Origin: Albifimbria verrucaria
Lineage: Eukaryota > Ascomycota > Sordariomycetes > Hypocreales > Stachybotryaceae
Reading direction: 5' to 3'
Length of the DNA stretch: 64,000 bases
Assembly (NCBI GenBank): GCA_020081605.1
Contig: JAHREC010000049.1
Coordinates: 4,278,001-4,342,000, forward strand
The notes under the pieces are model-generated. The model did no database searches and was not told where the DNA came from. It saw nothing but the letters and a program-made list of their open reading frames with translations. A program made the position numbers and the translations under genes. Position 1 is the first letter of the stretch; each line of letters begins with the position of its first letter. Positions 35,484 through 46,387 of this stretch are shown here, one piece after another.

Positions 35484-36252
35484 ATTTGGTCTGCTCACAC
35501 ATTGGAACAAGATGATTTTTCATTAACCATGCGCAGGGCCTTATCTTGGCCAGCAATATCAAGTGGTGACTGGTAGGAATGCCTACTCTAGACTCTTTAT
35601 CTCCAAGTGTAACCAAAATATTAGCATTGTTATTGAGTTACAGGCTTGCATCACAACCTGTTATTCAGCCTAACGTCTGTCCTCGCGGTCACTGATTCCC
35701 TGATTGTGGTTGAGCTTGCTGGCGCAATGGGAAATTAGGTAAACGGACTGCTCCACGAATAGGTCTTCCCCTTTATTTCATTATTTTCACTTGATATCAT
35801 GTAACCAAATTTCAGGCGGCGCACGTAGATAGGTATATATGTGTGCAGTCTGGTAAGTACAGGCGAGTAAAGAAACCTAGCCACTCAGGACAAGTACACA
35901 GTACATGGGGAGAGACGAAGACCAGCAAAGAGGCAGCCAGGACTGGAAGTATCGCGACTTTCCTTGTTTTGACAGATGCAATTTTTATTACCATTGGTAG
36001 AGATACCTAAGTTAGATGGGTAGTATCTGGTAGGTAGGCAGTCACGGCCAGACCACTCCACCTCAACTACCAATTGGATAGGTAACGTCTGTTGTATCGT
36101 CTTGAGTATCACATCACCGGGCATTTTCTTGCACTTCTTGCAAATAATTCTTTGAAGTATCGTGTCTTGAGTCTTCTTTTTCCTTTTTTTTCTTTTTTGT
36201 TTACGAAGTATCCTAGACTGCGTCTCGTTGCCGTCCCCTCACCGTCGCCGCC
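35484..36252. other. Intergenic region
   Basis: No gene seen. A T-rich tract lies at 36175-36200 shortly before the next ATG. Confidence 0.4.
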
Positions 36253-36856
36253 ATGTCGTCTTATCCTTCGTCTGCGGCCGAGTTCGCCCTCCTGGTGGAA
36301 GCGAGATCTCGGAACATCGTGGTGCCTCTAACACCACATGAAAGGGGGCGGCCTATGCGCAAGGTCGACGGGAAGCTGGCATATACCCGGTTCTCCTAAA
36401 GAGGAAGAGAGGGAGGAAGCTTTCCTCCTTCGACGGGAAGAAGGGTTTGCCATCCGAGAGGCATTCGAAGACGCACGTGACGCGTACAAGGAGTTACAGC
36501 GGCAGCACAATCGGGTACAGCGAGAGTTCTTCGTATTGTGCAAGATGCAGGCCAGGGCTCGGGTCCCTTATAGATGGGCAGACTTCGTTGTTTGGTTCAT
36601 CCCGCGTTGTCCGAACTTCTCCGACGATGCCTTGGTCCTGCTTGAGAGTTGCGCGGAAGAAGCGGCCAGGCTTGCTGCTGCGTAAGTGCAGTTACAAACA
36701 CAAAGAGAGACGGACAGACACTGACTTGATACTAGCGTCGGAAAAGCTCATGTACAGATTCTCGGACATGCAGACTTTGCTTACGGCTACAGGACCTTGG
36801 CCGCCCGCAAGCGCCACGAAGGTCATGCGAGGTCGACACTCAAGGACGCCATCTAG
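36253..36856 (+). CDS. Unknown protein with highly charged helical core
   Basis: About 183 residues. Exons 36253-36681 and 36736-36856, with a good intron (GTAAGT donor, ACTAG acceptor). It starts MSSYPSSAAEFALLVEARSR in a C-rich leader. The core from about residue 50 is helical and charged (EEREEAFLLRREEGF, DAYKELQRQHNRVQREFF), followed by VVWFIPRCPNFSDDALVLL and an Ala-rich end. A +1 frame change near 36385-36397 (one extra base, or two lost) joins the N-terminus to the core. No family recognised. It sits directly upstream of a 119-bp tandem array, so it may belong to a repetitive or mobile unit; that is inference only. Confidence 0.5.
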
Positions 36857-36986
36857 TAGAACCTGATTCTCGAGTTCGTTCGCTCAGTCCAGCTCGGACA
36901 TCTATAGTCCGACCTTTCGACGCTTGTATTTCGATGGGCGAAGATCTACCCGGCGGTACGGTGGTAGGAACGAGATGCGCACCAAG

Positions 36987-37475
36987 CGAAGGAAAACGCA
37001 AGAAACCCCTGACCAGTATATCTTGGAAGTTCTGTTGAAGGTCTTGAGGCCCCGCCTATGGACGGGCTCCTTCCCAGAAGGACCTTGCTTATCTGGATCA
37101 GCAGACGAAGGAAAACGTCAGAAACCCCGGCCAGTATGACCTGGAAATGTTGTTGAAGGTCTCGAGGCCCTGCCTGTGGACAGGCTCCCTCTCCAGCTAG
37201 ACCTCGCTCATCTGGACCGGCAGACGAAGGAAAACGTTAGAAACCCCAGCTGGTGTGATCTCGGAATATTGCCCAAGGTCACGAGGCCCCGCCTGTGGAC
37301 GGGCTCCCTTGGAAATAAGACCTTCACCTAGACTGGCAGAACGAAGGAAAACGTTTCAAAACCCGAGGAAAAGATCACTCGTACTCTACTGCGAAGGAAA
37401 ACGTACAAAACCCCTGATATGGATTACATGACGTTCATTGCCAAAGGTCGCGAGTCTGCCTCTTGACGACTCCCT
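36987..37475 (+). repeat. Tandem array of about 119-bp units with a conserved hairpin
   Basis: The anchor CGAAGGAAAACG recurs at 36987, 37106, 37225, 37342 and 37392, giving periods of 119, 119, 117 and a truncated 50. Each long unit, and the last, contains AAGGTC followed by a stem-loop: 37046-37069, 37164-37187, 37283-37306 and about 37452-37473. Stem arms differ between units but stay paired (CCCG with CGGG; CCTG with CAGG; GAGTC with GACTC). The period is not a multiple of three, so the array is not coding. Confidence 0.85.
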
Positions 37476-37724
37476 TCGACTTTGAATCCATGATCATTTC
37501 GGGTCCGTCGGCGACGAGTTCGCACTTCTACGCAGTGCCGACGATCAACTCTTTGCTATGCTTCAACCATGTGCAAGCATCGAGGCTAAGACGAACTCAC
37601 CAATACAATGACGCATCTATACGCGCACCAACTACGTCCATAACCTGGCTCCAGCGACAAAGCTACCACTGTCTCGCCAGATATAACCAATCCACCATGA
37701 ACTGCAACCACAGCCTCCATTTTC

Positions 37725-38145
37725 AAGTCCCACGTTCAAGATCACACCCAACTTTCGAGTCTACGTTCAAGTCCATACTCAAGTCCACACTCAAAACTAT
37801 TTTCAACAAGGATGCCACCGCTTAAATCCACACTCAAGCACGAGTTCAACGTACTGTACCACTATCAAGACAACATCCACATCCAAAGCCTCGTCCGCGT
37901 CCACGTTCAAGTCCACATTCAGCTTCAAGCTCGATCTGACGCCTGGATTATTGTTCCATCTCATTTCTAGTTTCAATTCAGAGCTAAAGCCCAGGCTCGA
38001 ATCTATGTGTAATGTACGAACATACAGCCACAACATACATCCACACTCGAATCAATATTCGAGCTCCGATGCAAATTCACAAACAAAATCATGTTGAACT
38101 TGCGAGCCTCGCTCAAGTCTGCGTCCAAATCTAAGCTCGAGCTCA
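37725..38145 (+). repeat. Degenerate 12-bp minisatellite (TTCAAGTCCACA-like)
   Basis: Many imperfect copies of TTCAAGTCCACA, CTCAAGTCCACA and TTCAAGCTCGA follow each other, interrupted by diverged stretches. It begins about 250 bp after the 119-bp array and shows no coding signal. Confidence 0.75.
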
Positions 38146-39192
38146 CACTTTACAAGTCACCAAGATCTGACTCATCCCATCCACGCCCCCGGTCGTTTCC
38201 ATATCACTTCAAAATCTTTGCAGGCTGGTCTTTGCAAACATCATCAATACTCACACACTCGGTATGACCAGAATACTTCAGGTTGATATCAAGACGTCAC
38301 TTTAGTACACCTTGGGAACACACCACCCACTGCAGCCTCCAAACAAGCCTCTTATTGTCCAGCTCAAACTATTTCTTATTGGATCAAGTAAGTACCCAGA
38401 ATACTTCTGTCAAAGAGACTCCTTCAGTACAATTCATAACGTTTTGCTTCTTCAAGATCTTTTTTCAGTGGCTATTCGACAAAATTACGGTGCATTTAAT
38501 CAGTGATTTACTGCTTATATCTGCTAGTCCTTTGCAAATGAGAAGAACAGCCTTTATAGAAATACGACAAGCTATGTACAGAAGAAAGGGACAAACGGTC
38601 ATCATTAATCACTTATGCTACGGAGTACATGATGAAGCTGGAAAAAGAAAAAACACTTAACCGGTTGCAGGGTCAGGCCCAGGTTCTCATGGGTGTCTAA
38701 AATATGGGGAACAATCCCGGGTGCAGCTCCAGACCACCCATTTCAGGCATATGCTCCGTCCAATATCGGTTGAGTCCAAGGTTTTGTAACCTCGCTACGG
38801 GTCGCATTCGACTGATTTGGACTTAAAATATCTCTAGGCAAGTGTCTCATGCCAGGTGTAAGTTCTCGCATCATCTGTGGACCAGAGTCTCTTGCTTAGC
38901 AAATATGAAACTAAGCAATCCAGAAAGATAACCGCTCTATAAATGTAATCTATTTGGGAATCTATATATCGCATATGCAAACAAAATTCTATATTCTACC
39001 TGCAAATAATGCACCTGAAATGAATGTATCCCATGGTTGGATAGGCATCCGTAAAGCTGATATCTATAATGGTTGTGTAACAGCAGACGAGGGCATAAAG
39101 CCTTCTGAAGTTGCCGGTCGTTATAGAGCTCGGCTCTGTGAGGAATTTCTGGTTCACTCAGTAGACATGTGCAACTGACTCTGTCCAAAATG
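38146..39192. other. Intergenic region
   Basis: 3' flank of the MFS gene. Open frames are short and unlike known proteins; no repeat is obvious. Confidence 0.4.
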
Positions 39193-40495
39193 TTATACTT
39201 TAGTCCAGGCAAAGCCTTCCTTTGCCACTCTTGCTGCTACTGCCATGCATGCCCCTAAGAATATCGAGGCTCCAGCGAATATCTGGGCGTATAGATAGTC
39301 GCCATGGCCCTCATTGATTAAAGCACCGGAAATCGCCGGCCCCGTTAGGGTGGCGAAGCTGACCACACTGAAAATCAAGCCAACTCGAGAGCCGGTTTTG
39401 CTGGGATCGGGTGTCATGGTGGTTGCGGCTGCAGGATAGAGAGACTGCAGCGCTGCAGCTACAAGTCCGTACAGAACTGTAAACACATACAAACCGGTTT
39501 CAGAATCAATCGCCGCCCAGCAAAATACCAGAAGGCTCGCTGAGAAACTCAATGGGATGATAATGTTGAAGAGGCCGGTCCATCTATCTGCTACAAGATT
39601 TGGAACAATTCTCCCGACGATGCCGACTCCATTGAGGAGCATGACCAAATTGATGGGTTGGTCGATACCAATCCTGTCTCTCGCAAATGTTCCCATGTAG
39701 AAGAAAGCAAAGTATAGCCCCCAAAAGTTGAGAAACTGACTTGCCGTGAAGAAGAGAAACGGAAGTTCGCGCAGGGCCGATAAATCAACAAGCGGGCCGG
39801 ACGTGCGTGGGGAAGCCGTGGCTTAAAGAGGAGCAAGCAAGGTATGTATGTACCAAGCATGATAAAGCCCATGATGCGCATGGTCCAGGGAATCCCAGTC
39901 TTCCGTGATTTAGCAACTGATCAACCACAGTTGGATAAACCAGGCCTCCGGTACCAGCACCTGCAGCTGCAATGCCCACAGCCAAAGCGCGGTTCTTGCT
40001 GAAATATGACGACATGATAGACAAAGACGTGACAAACGTAAAGCCATTTCCAAGCCCTAAGCAAGTCGCCTGTGCAAGGAAAATTTGCCAATACGTAGTA
40101 CACAAAGACGTGGTAAATATACCGACCAATTGAAGCAGCACGCCGCAGGCAAGCACATATTTGAAATGCCCGGCGTCGCTTGCACGTCCTGTTACGATGC
40201 CAACAAGGAAAAGTAGAAACACCTGGAAACTCCCAATCCATGATATGGATGATTGGGATTGATGAAGCGTTTTGGAGTAAAATTCTTGAAAAACTCCAAA
40301 CCCATTTGTTACTCCCCAAGTGTTGAAGAAGACCAGGTGCATGAGTGCAGCTTGAGTCCATGCAGTAACACCGCCGTCAGGAGGAGGAGCCAGCTGATCT
40401 TTCGCTGGCATATCTTCCACATCGGTAGATCGCCCTGAATCGCTCAAGGCCTTCTCCTGATCCATCTCTTGTTCTTTTTGTGGAGTCTGCCACAT
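39193..40495 (-). CDS. MFS transporter, monocarboxylate-transporter-like
   Basis: About 434 residues, single exon. The N-terminal cytosolic tail ends in PPPDGGVTAWTQAAL, the D-G-G-x-x-A-W entry to helix 1 typical of fungal MCT-like MFS proteins, followed by WGVTNGFGVFQEFY and twelve predicted helices with SSISWIGSFQVFLLF and GLGNGFTFVTSLSIMSSYF. Two one-base losses, at 39888-39892 and 39787-39788, break the middle; restoring both links the halves. An alternative ATG lies at 40465. The start faces the Zn2Cys6 gene across a 424-bp shared promoter, suggesting joint control. Substrate unknown: monocarboxylates, riboflavin or related compounds are possible. Confidence 0.85.
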
Positions 40496-40919
40496 TTGGG
40501 CCTGGTCGTGGTTGAGCCTTTTCTAGGTGTATGGGTCTTGGGAGTTGCGAGATTGTTGGAATATCCAAGATTAAATTTGACGCCCAATGGATCTTCTGGA
40601 TCTGAATGTTATTCACAGCAAGTTTGAGGCAATTGCCTTCATAGAAGCAAAGGTATGGTATTTGTATGTTCGCTCGTGAAGAGTCATCTAAAAGATTTTC
40701 CCGTTATACCCGCTCTATGCGTTATACCCGGGATAGCCGCTTCTTCCGGTTTTACCGATCCGGCCGTTCATCCGCCTGGCCCACGCTAGACATTTCACGT
40801 ATTCCCTTTGCCTTGTTCGTATCCAATGCATGCATACACAGCAATTAATAATTCATCGCCGCCTTTGGAGCGTACGCTTATAAGCTCTATATCACGTGAT
40901 AACAAGGTAGGCGGCGGTC
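40496..40919. promoter_or_regulatory. Shared divergent promoter of MFS and Zn2Cys6 genes
   Basis: Around 40747-40770 the sequence CCGGTTTTACCGATCCGG holds CGG/CCG triplets in several spacings, the kind of half-sites Zn2Cys6 proteins bind. Two GTTATACCCG copies lie at about 40702 and 40721. Autoregulation is a possibility, not shown. Confidence 0.45.
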
Positions 40920-42612
40920 ATGTCTCTTCCGACAGTAGGACCACAGAAGCGGAAGCGCTCAAAGGCAGCCTGTCTACCTTGCCGTGAGCTTAAGCGAAAG
41001 TGTGACGGCGTTCTACCATGCGCTGCCTGTGTACGGTTTGAATATGACTGCCGATACCAAGACATCCCCAGACGCCATAAGAAGTTAGGCTCTGACCAAG
41101 AAGACGTGTCGCCAGGGAGCCGTTATATACAGCCAAGCACGGCTGCTACGACACCTAACCAGGTCGACACTGGTCGCCCGGCGTCCAGTTCTCATAATCA
41201 TCTGCGTCCACTGGAAGCGAATTCTGGAGCTGCGTTTGTAAGAAGCTTGGCATTGAATATTGATCCAAGCAATGCTCCAAGAATGCACCTATTTGCTTGG
41301 AATGTGTTCCTCGGGGCTCGTGACACCACATGCACTACCACCTCTGGCTCGCTGACAGAGCTTCTTTCGCAAACCGCCATGGAAGAGCTCGCTGTCGGAT
41401 ATTTCGAAAAAGTGCATCCTTGTTATGGATTCATTGATTGTCAAGTACTTAGCAACCATATCCAAGATCGATGGAAGAGTCAGCATACTTCTGATGATCT
41501 AGGCGATGCTATCTTATACGGTGTAGCGGCACTTGGATATCTGTTCTCGCATGTGAATCCACCAGACGTCGAGGTTACCTTGGTACAGTCTGCCAAGGCC
41601 ATATTGGAGCGCTCACTATCAGAAACGCCATCGATAACAAGTGTGACGGCATGGCTACTGCGCGTCATATATCTAAGGATAGCCGGAACACCTCACGCAG
41701 CGTGGATTACTAGTTGCACCCTTATGCATATGATGGAAGCTGCTGGGTTGCATTGTGAGCCCAGGAACGAAGCCGTGCTCCAGGCTTCGGTTGGCGATGT
41801 CGACCCGGAAACCCGAAGACGCATTTTTGGTGTTGCTCAGCATCTGAATACATGGATATCCTTCGACGTAGGACGCTCCAAAGTCACTCTTCTCAACACG
41901 GACATCATGCTAGCTACACCACGTCAAGGTGACTACACGATCGAACTTCTTGAGTTGCTCCCATATTCCGCCATCCTTGACCCTTCAATGGAGTCTGATG
42001 CTGGAAAGCTAGAAACAACATTGAGAACCGTGTTGGACCGTGTCCATGCCATGCCCCTTCAGCCCTCGCGCGTTGTAACTTGGTTCTCTGCCTCTGTCGC
42101 CGTTTACGGTCTTTAAGCTTTGTTCTCAAAGGCACACTGCTCGATCAGGTACTTGGGGTTACTGCACATAGTATACAAGCCGCTCGAGATATGGTTAGTA
42201 GTGGGGTCCCTTGGCACCATATGGCAAATGTTCCTTTCCAGATTCTCTGTATTCTACTGTCTATTGATACCCCGCGTCAACGTCCCAGCTCAAAAGCGCA
42301 ATGACCTGCCTGAGCGAAATTGCAGCAAAATGGAGAACAACCGCCACCCAAGAAGCACTTAAGACAGCCTCTCTGCTCATATTCATGTATAAAAAGCAGA
42401 AGGAGAGATCTGTTGCTAGCTTAGAGGATATTCTCAGGCTTCACCCCGTTCCTCAGCACTGTTGTACTAATCCCATCGTCTCAAGTCAGCAACCTGATGA
42501 CTTGGACTGGTTGGATAATCTGGTGTCTGAGCTGCCAACACTCCAGGATATATTTAATGAATCTGTATTAATTGAAGACTTTCCTTGGAACATCGGTAGC
42601 AGTATTCAATAA
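40920..42612 (+). CDS. Zn2Cys6 transcription factor
   Basis: About 564 residues. The binuclear zinc cluster near residues 18-44 has the exact C-x2-C-x6-C-x5-C-x2-C-x6-C spacing (CLPCRELKRKC, then CAACVRFEYDC). A fungal-specific transcription-factor middle domain follows, with AVGYFEKVHPCYGFID and LYGVAALGYLF. Two one-base losses near 42066-42072 and 42281-42286 break the C-terminal half; restored, NLVLCLCRRLRSLSF is followed by ILLSIDTP and then AMTCLSEIAAKWRTTATQEA to the stop at 42610-42612. It is divergent from the MFS transporter, which is its most likely target. Confidence 0.88.
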
Positions 42613-43685
42613 GACAATAGTCGTACTTTGTTCCACGTCGATACGCACTTTGTGAACCTGTATTTCGTCTGCTCTGTACCCCTCTTTCGTATATCTAGGA
42701 GTCACTACTGATGCTTCTAGATATATTTATTGATCTGCTTTAAATCCACAGAAACGGGTTGATGCAACAGTATGACTCTATCAAAGGATTAAAGGACATG
42801 AAGCTCGCTCGAGAAGAAGAAAAAGCTGCAAATCAGAATGCTGCGTTCCAATGGTAAAGGTGTATGTATGCGATACACCACTCAACGAATACCCTAGGCA
42901 AACCCATCCCTGGACATTCTGTTCCACGTATTGGGCCGAATGATCCGGGAACCAAAAGATCCTCTTTCAGAGACTATGCTATAAATGGCCTCTTACTTGC
43001 AAACTTGGACAGATGCAGATAACATGCATGTTAGCCACGCGGCACAGCACCAAGGCTGGGTCGAGACCAACGTGACTATCTCCTAAGCACTTATCATAGG
43101 GCAAGGAATAGTTGCCTACCAACAACCTCATTACATAGAATTAGGCTCGAGATGAGCACCGGTGGGATCAGCTCTGGCCCTTTGATAGCCTGGCTGCATG
43201 AAGAACGCACGCATGTCAGCATGCGAACTAGTGACAGGGGCCTGACCTCATTGACCGCCAAAGCCACTGTCCTATCGGAATGTGAGCCGCAGAAGTTCAT
43301 CTGATTGCCTCTACCTGCAACTCTAGGATTGAAATCCTTCCCTGCACAACACTACTTTCAGTAGGCGCATGCTCTTGTTCACAACCATGCATGATATCGG
43401 CCTTCAAGAAAATTGGACAAGCTGATGTATCAGCCAGTCCGAAGATGAGAACAACTAGCCTTGTATCGCTGACTGTTGGTCCGTCAATCCTTGAAGTACT
43501 AAAATTTTGTGGCTTGGGACAAGGAGTTGACAGCATAGAGTCCAGAGAAGAACTTTCTGTCCAGTTTCCAAGGTCTGACACCTATTCAGAGACGTGTATA
43601 AAAGCAAGCACCCTTCCCTCTGCTTTCCCTTCCAATCTGGCTGTGATATCTCCTAGTCGTTGCAATTTGGTTAGAGACCGTCGAC
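42613..43685. other. Intergenic region; AA7 promoter
   Basis: No gene recognised. The proximal promoter of the next gene has a TATA box, listed separately. Confidence 0.4.
43597..43603 (+). promoter_or_regulatory. TATA box of the AA7 oxidase gene
   Basis: TATAAAA, 89 bp before the ATG at 43686. Confidence 0.6.
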
Positions 43686-45259
43686 ATGCGTCTCACCAGC
43701 TTCCTCCTCAGCGGTATTCTCGCCTTTGTAACTTTGGTATCTGCAGCAGATGTTGCAGCAGTTGCAGCGTGCTTAAATGCATCTCGTACTGAATATGTCG
43801 GTGGAAATCCATCCCAGTGGGGTGGTTCGGATAGAGTCGCTATTCAATTCTCGATTTCAGTATAAGCCATTGTTGATTGTTTTGCCAACAACAATTACGC
43901 AAATACAAGCGGCTGTTTCTTGTGGCGTTCAGTACGGCTCAAGAGTAGTCGCCAAGTCTGGTGGACATGGTTATGCATCAACTGCATTTGGAGGTGAGGA
44001 TGGACAACTGGTAATCGACTTGGGCAAAATGAAGGCAGTTACAGTTGGGTCCAACTCTGTCGCCAAGGTTCAAGCTGGTGCAAGACTAGGATTGGTTGCG
44101 ACTGAGCTGTGGAATCAAGGCAAACGGGCAATTGCACATGGTACTTGTCCTGGGTATGAATTCACACCCTGAGTCTACTTTGGCTCTCTTATACTAACAT
44201 CATCAGTGTCGGAATCGGAGGTCATGCTCTCGAGGGTGGTTATGGCATGGCATCTCACTCCCACGGCCTAACCTTGGATTGGCTGGTTGGAGCTACGGTT
44301 GTCTTAGCCAACTCGAGCGTGGTGCATACAAGTGTAAACGAGAACCCCGATCTTTTCTGGGCAATTCGAGGTGGTGGGTCTTCATTCGGAGTAGTGGCTG
44401 AGTTCGAGTTCAACACATTTAGTGCACCAGCCAGTGTCACGTACTACACAGTCAGCACAAACTGGTGGAACGAAGCAGATACTGTGGCCGGTCTAAAGGC
44501 GGTACAAGCGTTCGCCGCAAGCGACATGCCTACTGCTCTGAACATGCGAGTAGTACTGGACGGCGGTTCTAGGAGACTCGAAGGCGTCTTTTATGGCACT
44601 GGTGACGAACTGCGCACAGTTCTTACTCCTTTACTTAACAAGATCAACGGATGGCTTAGCTTATCGAGAACAGTAAGCTGGATTGAAGGTCTTCGGTACT
44701 ATGCATTTGCGGATCTGCTTCCACCGGAGCCCTACAATCAAGTAAGTCCTTCCGGAAATTGAAGTGCCTTGAAACTAATTGCCGTTCAGCACGAAACATT
44801 CTATGCAAGCAGTCTCACCACAAATGCTCTTACAGATGCACAACTTCAATCTTTTGTTCATTATATCTTTACGGGCATTCAAATTGGCCCAAGCCGAAAC
44901 TGGTGGATACAGATGGATCTCCATGGTGGCCCTAACTCAGCCATTTCTAAAGTTGCATTGGCAAACACGGCTTATGCACAGCGCGACAAGCTTCTCCTTT
45001 TCCAGCTTTACGATAGGGCTTCCTCTTCTTACCCCGCGAATGGTTTCAGCACTTTACAAGCAATAAGGTCAAGCATAACACAGGGTATGAGTGCGTCAGA
45101 CTGGGGTATGTACATTAACTACCAAGATAGCCAGCTGGATGCACAAACGGCGCAGGAGAAGTATTGGGGCCAAAACCTCTCAAAATTACAGCGTATTAAA
45201 GCGCAACTAGACCCTAACCAGGTGTTCTGGAACCCCAGTCTGTGCGGCCAGTTGCATAA
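43686..45259 (+). CDS. Secreted FAD-linked (AA7, glucooligosaccharide-oxidase-like) oxidase
   Basis: About 490 residues, signal peptide MRLTSFLLSGILAFVTLVSA. Exons 43686-44153, 44207-44741 and 44790-45259. The berberine-bridge-enzyme fold is clear: VLPTTITQIQAAVSCG, then KSGGHGYAS with the His that carries FAD, and HGTCPGVGIGGHAL with the Cys that makes the second bond, so the flavin should be bicovalent. GGGSSFGVV follows and NWWIQMDLHGGPNS lies in the substrate domain. A net +1 frame change occurs near 43830-43840, and one base is lost in C4 at 45233-45236; restoring it gives the usual NPQSVRPVA ending. Expected to oxidise oligosaccharides or related alcohols outside the cell, producing hydrogen peroxide that the neighbouring peroxidase could use. 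Confidence 0.87.
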
Positions 45260-45519
45260 GTCACGACAGGCCTTTAAGCTAGAGACCTTGTTACACTTTC
45301 AACAGCCATCAGGGTTTGGGAAAGTGTTCTTAAGCAATCATTAGTGTGGAAGAAATTGGCTAGGGATCTAGTCACTTATTTGGGACTTTGCCTCATGTAG
45401 CGTGAAGAAAATCAACCATTATACTTTTCTTTCAGGATTAATTCTATAAGAGATCTATTGCAGCGCGTCTATCCTACAGCAAGTACCCTCCAAATATCCA
45501 TTTCCTACTCCTTATGTTT

Positions 45520-46302
45520 TCAAGCGTTCTTGGCCGCCTCAATAGCCGCGGAGAAAGGGCCGAGGTCCTGGAGTGTCAATTTGTGGATTGGCGTCTCCCA
45601 GCCCAGTTCTGTCGGGAGGCGCTCCTCCTTAAAAAAGACTCGAAGGAGGTTCTTCGATGATCGCAGAGAGGCATAGTTTTCGGACGCCCAGTCAGAGACG
45701 TCAGGAAAAGTTGTGAGGATAGCGGCAGCCTCCAAATTAGCCTGGTTATTCATGTTCCCTTTCAAAGGCCCTAACGGAGAACGAGCCTCAACACGTGCCC
45801 GGCTGCGACCTAGCGATGCAATATTAAGATAGTCATTATCACTATCAGCGAGCAAGGCCTCGAATAACGCAGGATTTAAATGCAGACTGTCTCCTTCCGA
45901 AGCGTCAAGGCGGGTAAGAGATGCATGATGCTCTGTAACGTTGGGTTTGTTGAGACCTTCCAGGTCGACAGATTTTAGGCCTAAACTAGTGTTGATCGTT
46001 GTTCCAGCAAGAAACATGGCGACTGGAGGGTCCCAGTTGAGTGCTTGCTGGGCAGCCACAGCGATAACTTCTGGGGTGATATTGCGGCCATTATGAGGAC
46101 TAACAAATATGAATATGATGCTATATGTGAAGATAGCAGGGCATATAACTCACAGGTAGCCATGATTAGCAAGCGTATTCAGTCCTGGGCAGGGCCCTCG
46201 AGAATCGTTTGGGCCCGGCGCCACCCATTCACGTATAGAACGGCGATTCGGGTAGGCAAAAGCCAAAGGAAGAATGCTAATGAAGAGGATGTTAAAACGC
46301 AT
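45520..46302 (-). CDS. Secreted heme-thiolate peroxidase (chloroperoxidase/peroxygenase family)
   Basis: 243 residues, the size of short unspecific peroxygenases. Exons 46302-46154 and 46099-45520, with a 54-bp intron. Signal peptide MRFNILFISILPLAFA. The PCP heme-ligand motif sits in SRGPCPGLNTLANHGYL, followed across the intron by PHNGRNITPEVI. The EHD-S-x-x-R region appears as EHHASLTR, with His where Asp is usual, so the acid-base/Mg site is slightly altered. The frame is intact with correct phases. It would use hydrogen peroxide for halogenation or oxygen transfer. It converges with the AA7 oxidase gene, whose family makes hydrogen peroxide. Confidence 0.9.
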
Positions 46303-46380
46303 TTTGACTATGAATGAAATTGACTGCTGGTAATGAAGAGCTGAGAGGTTTAGCATGATCCGCTCGCAGGTGGAAGGCAA

Positions 46381-46387
46381 TATATAT
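46381..46387 (-). promoter_or_regulatory. TATA box of the peroxidase gene
   Basis: A TATATAT-type element, about 80 bp before the ATG at 46302 on the minus strand. Confidence 0.5.
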
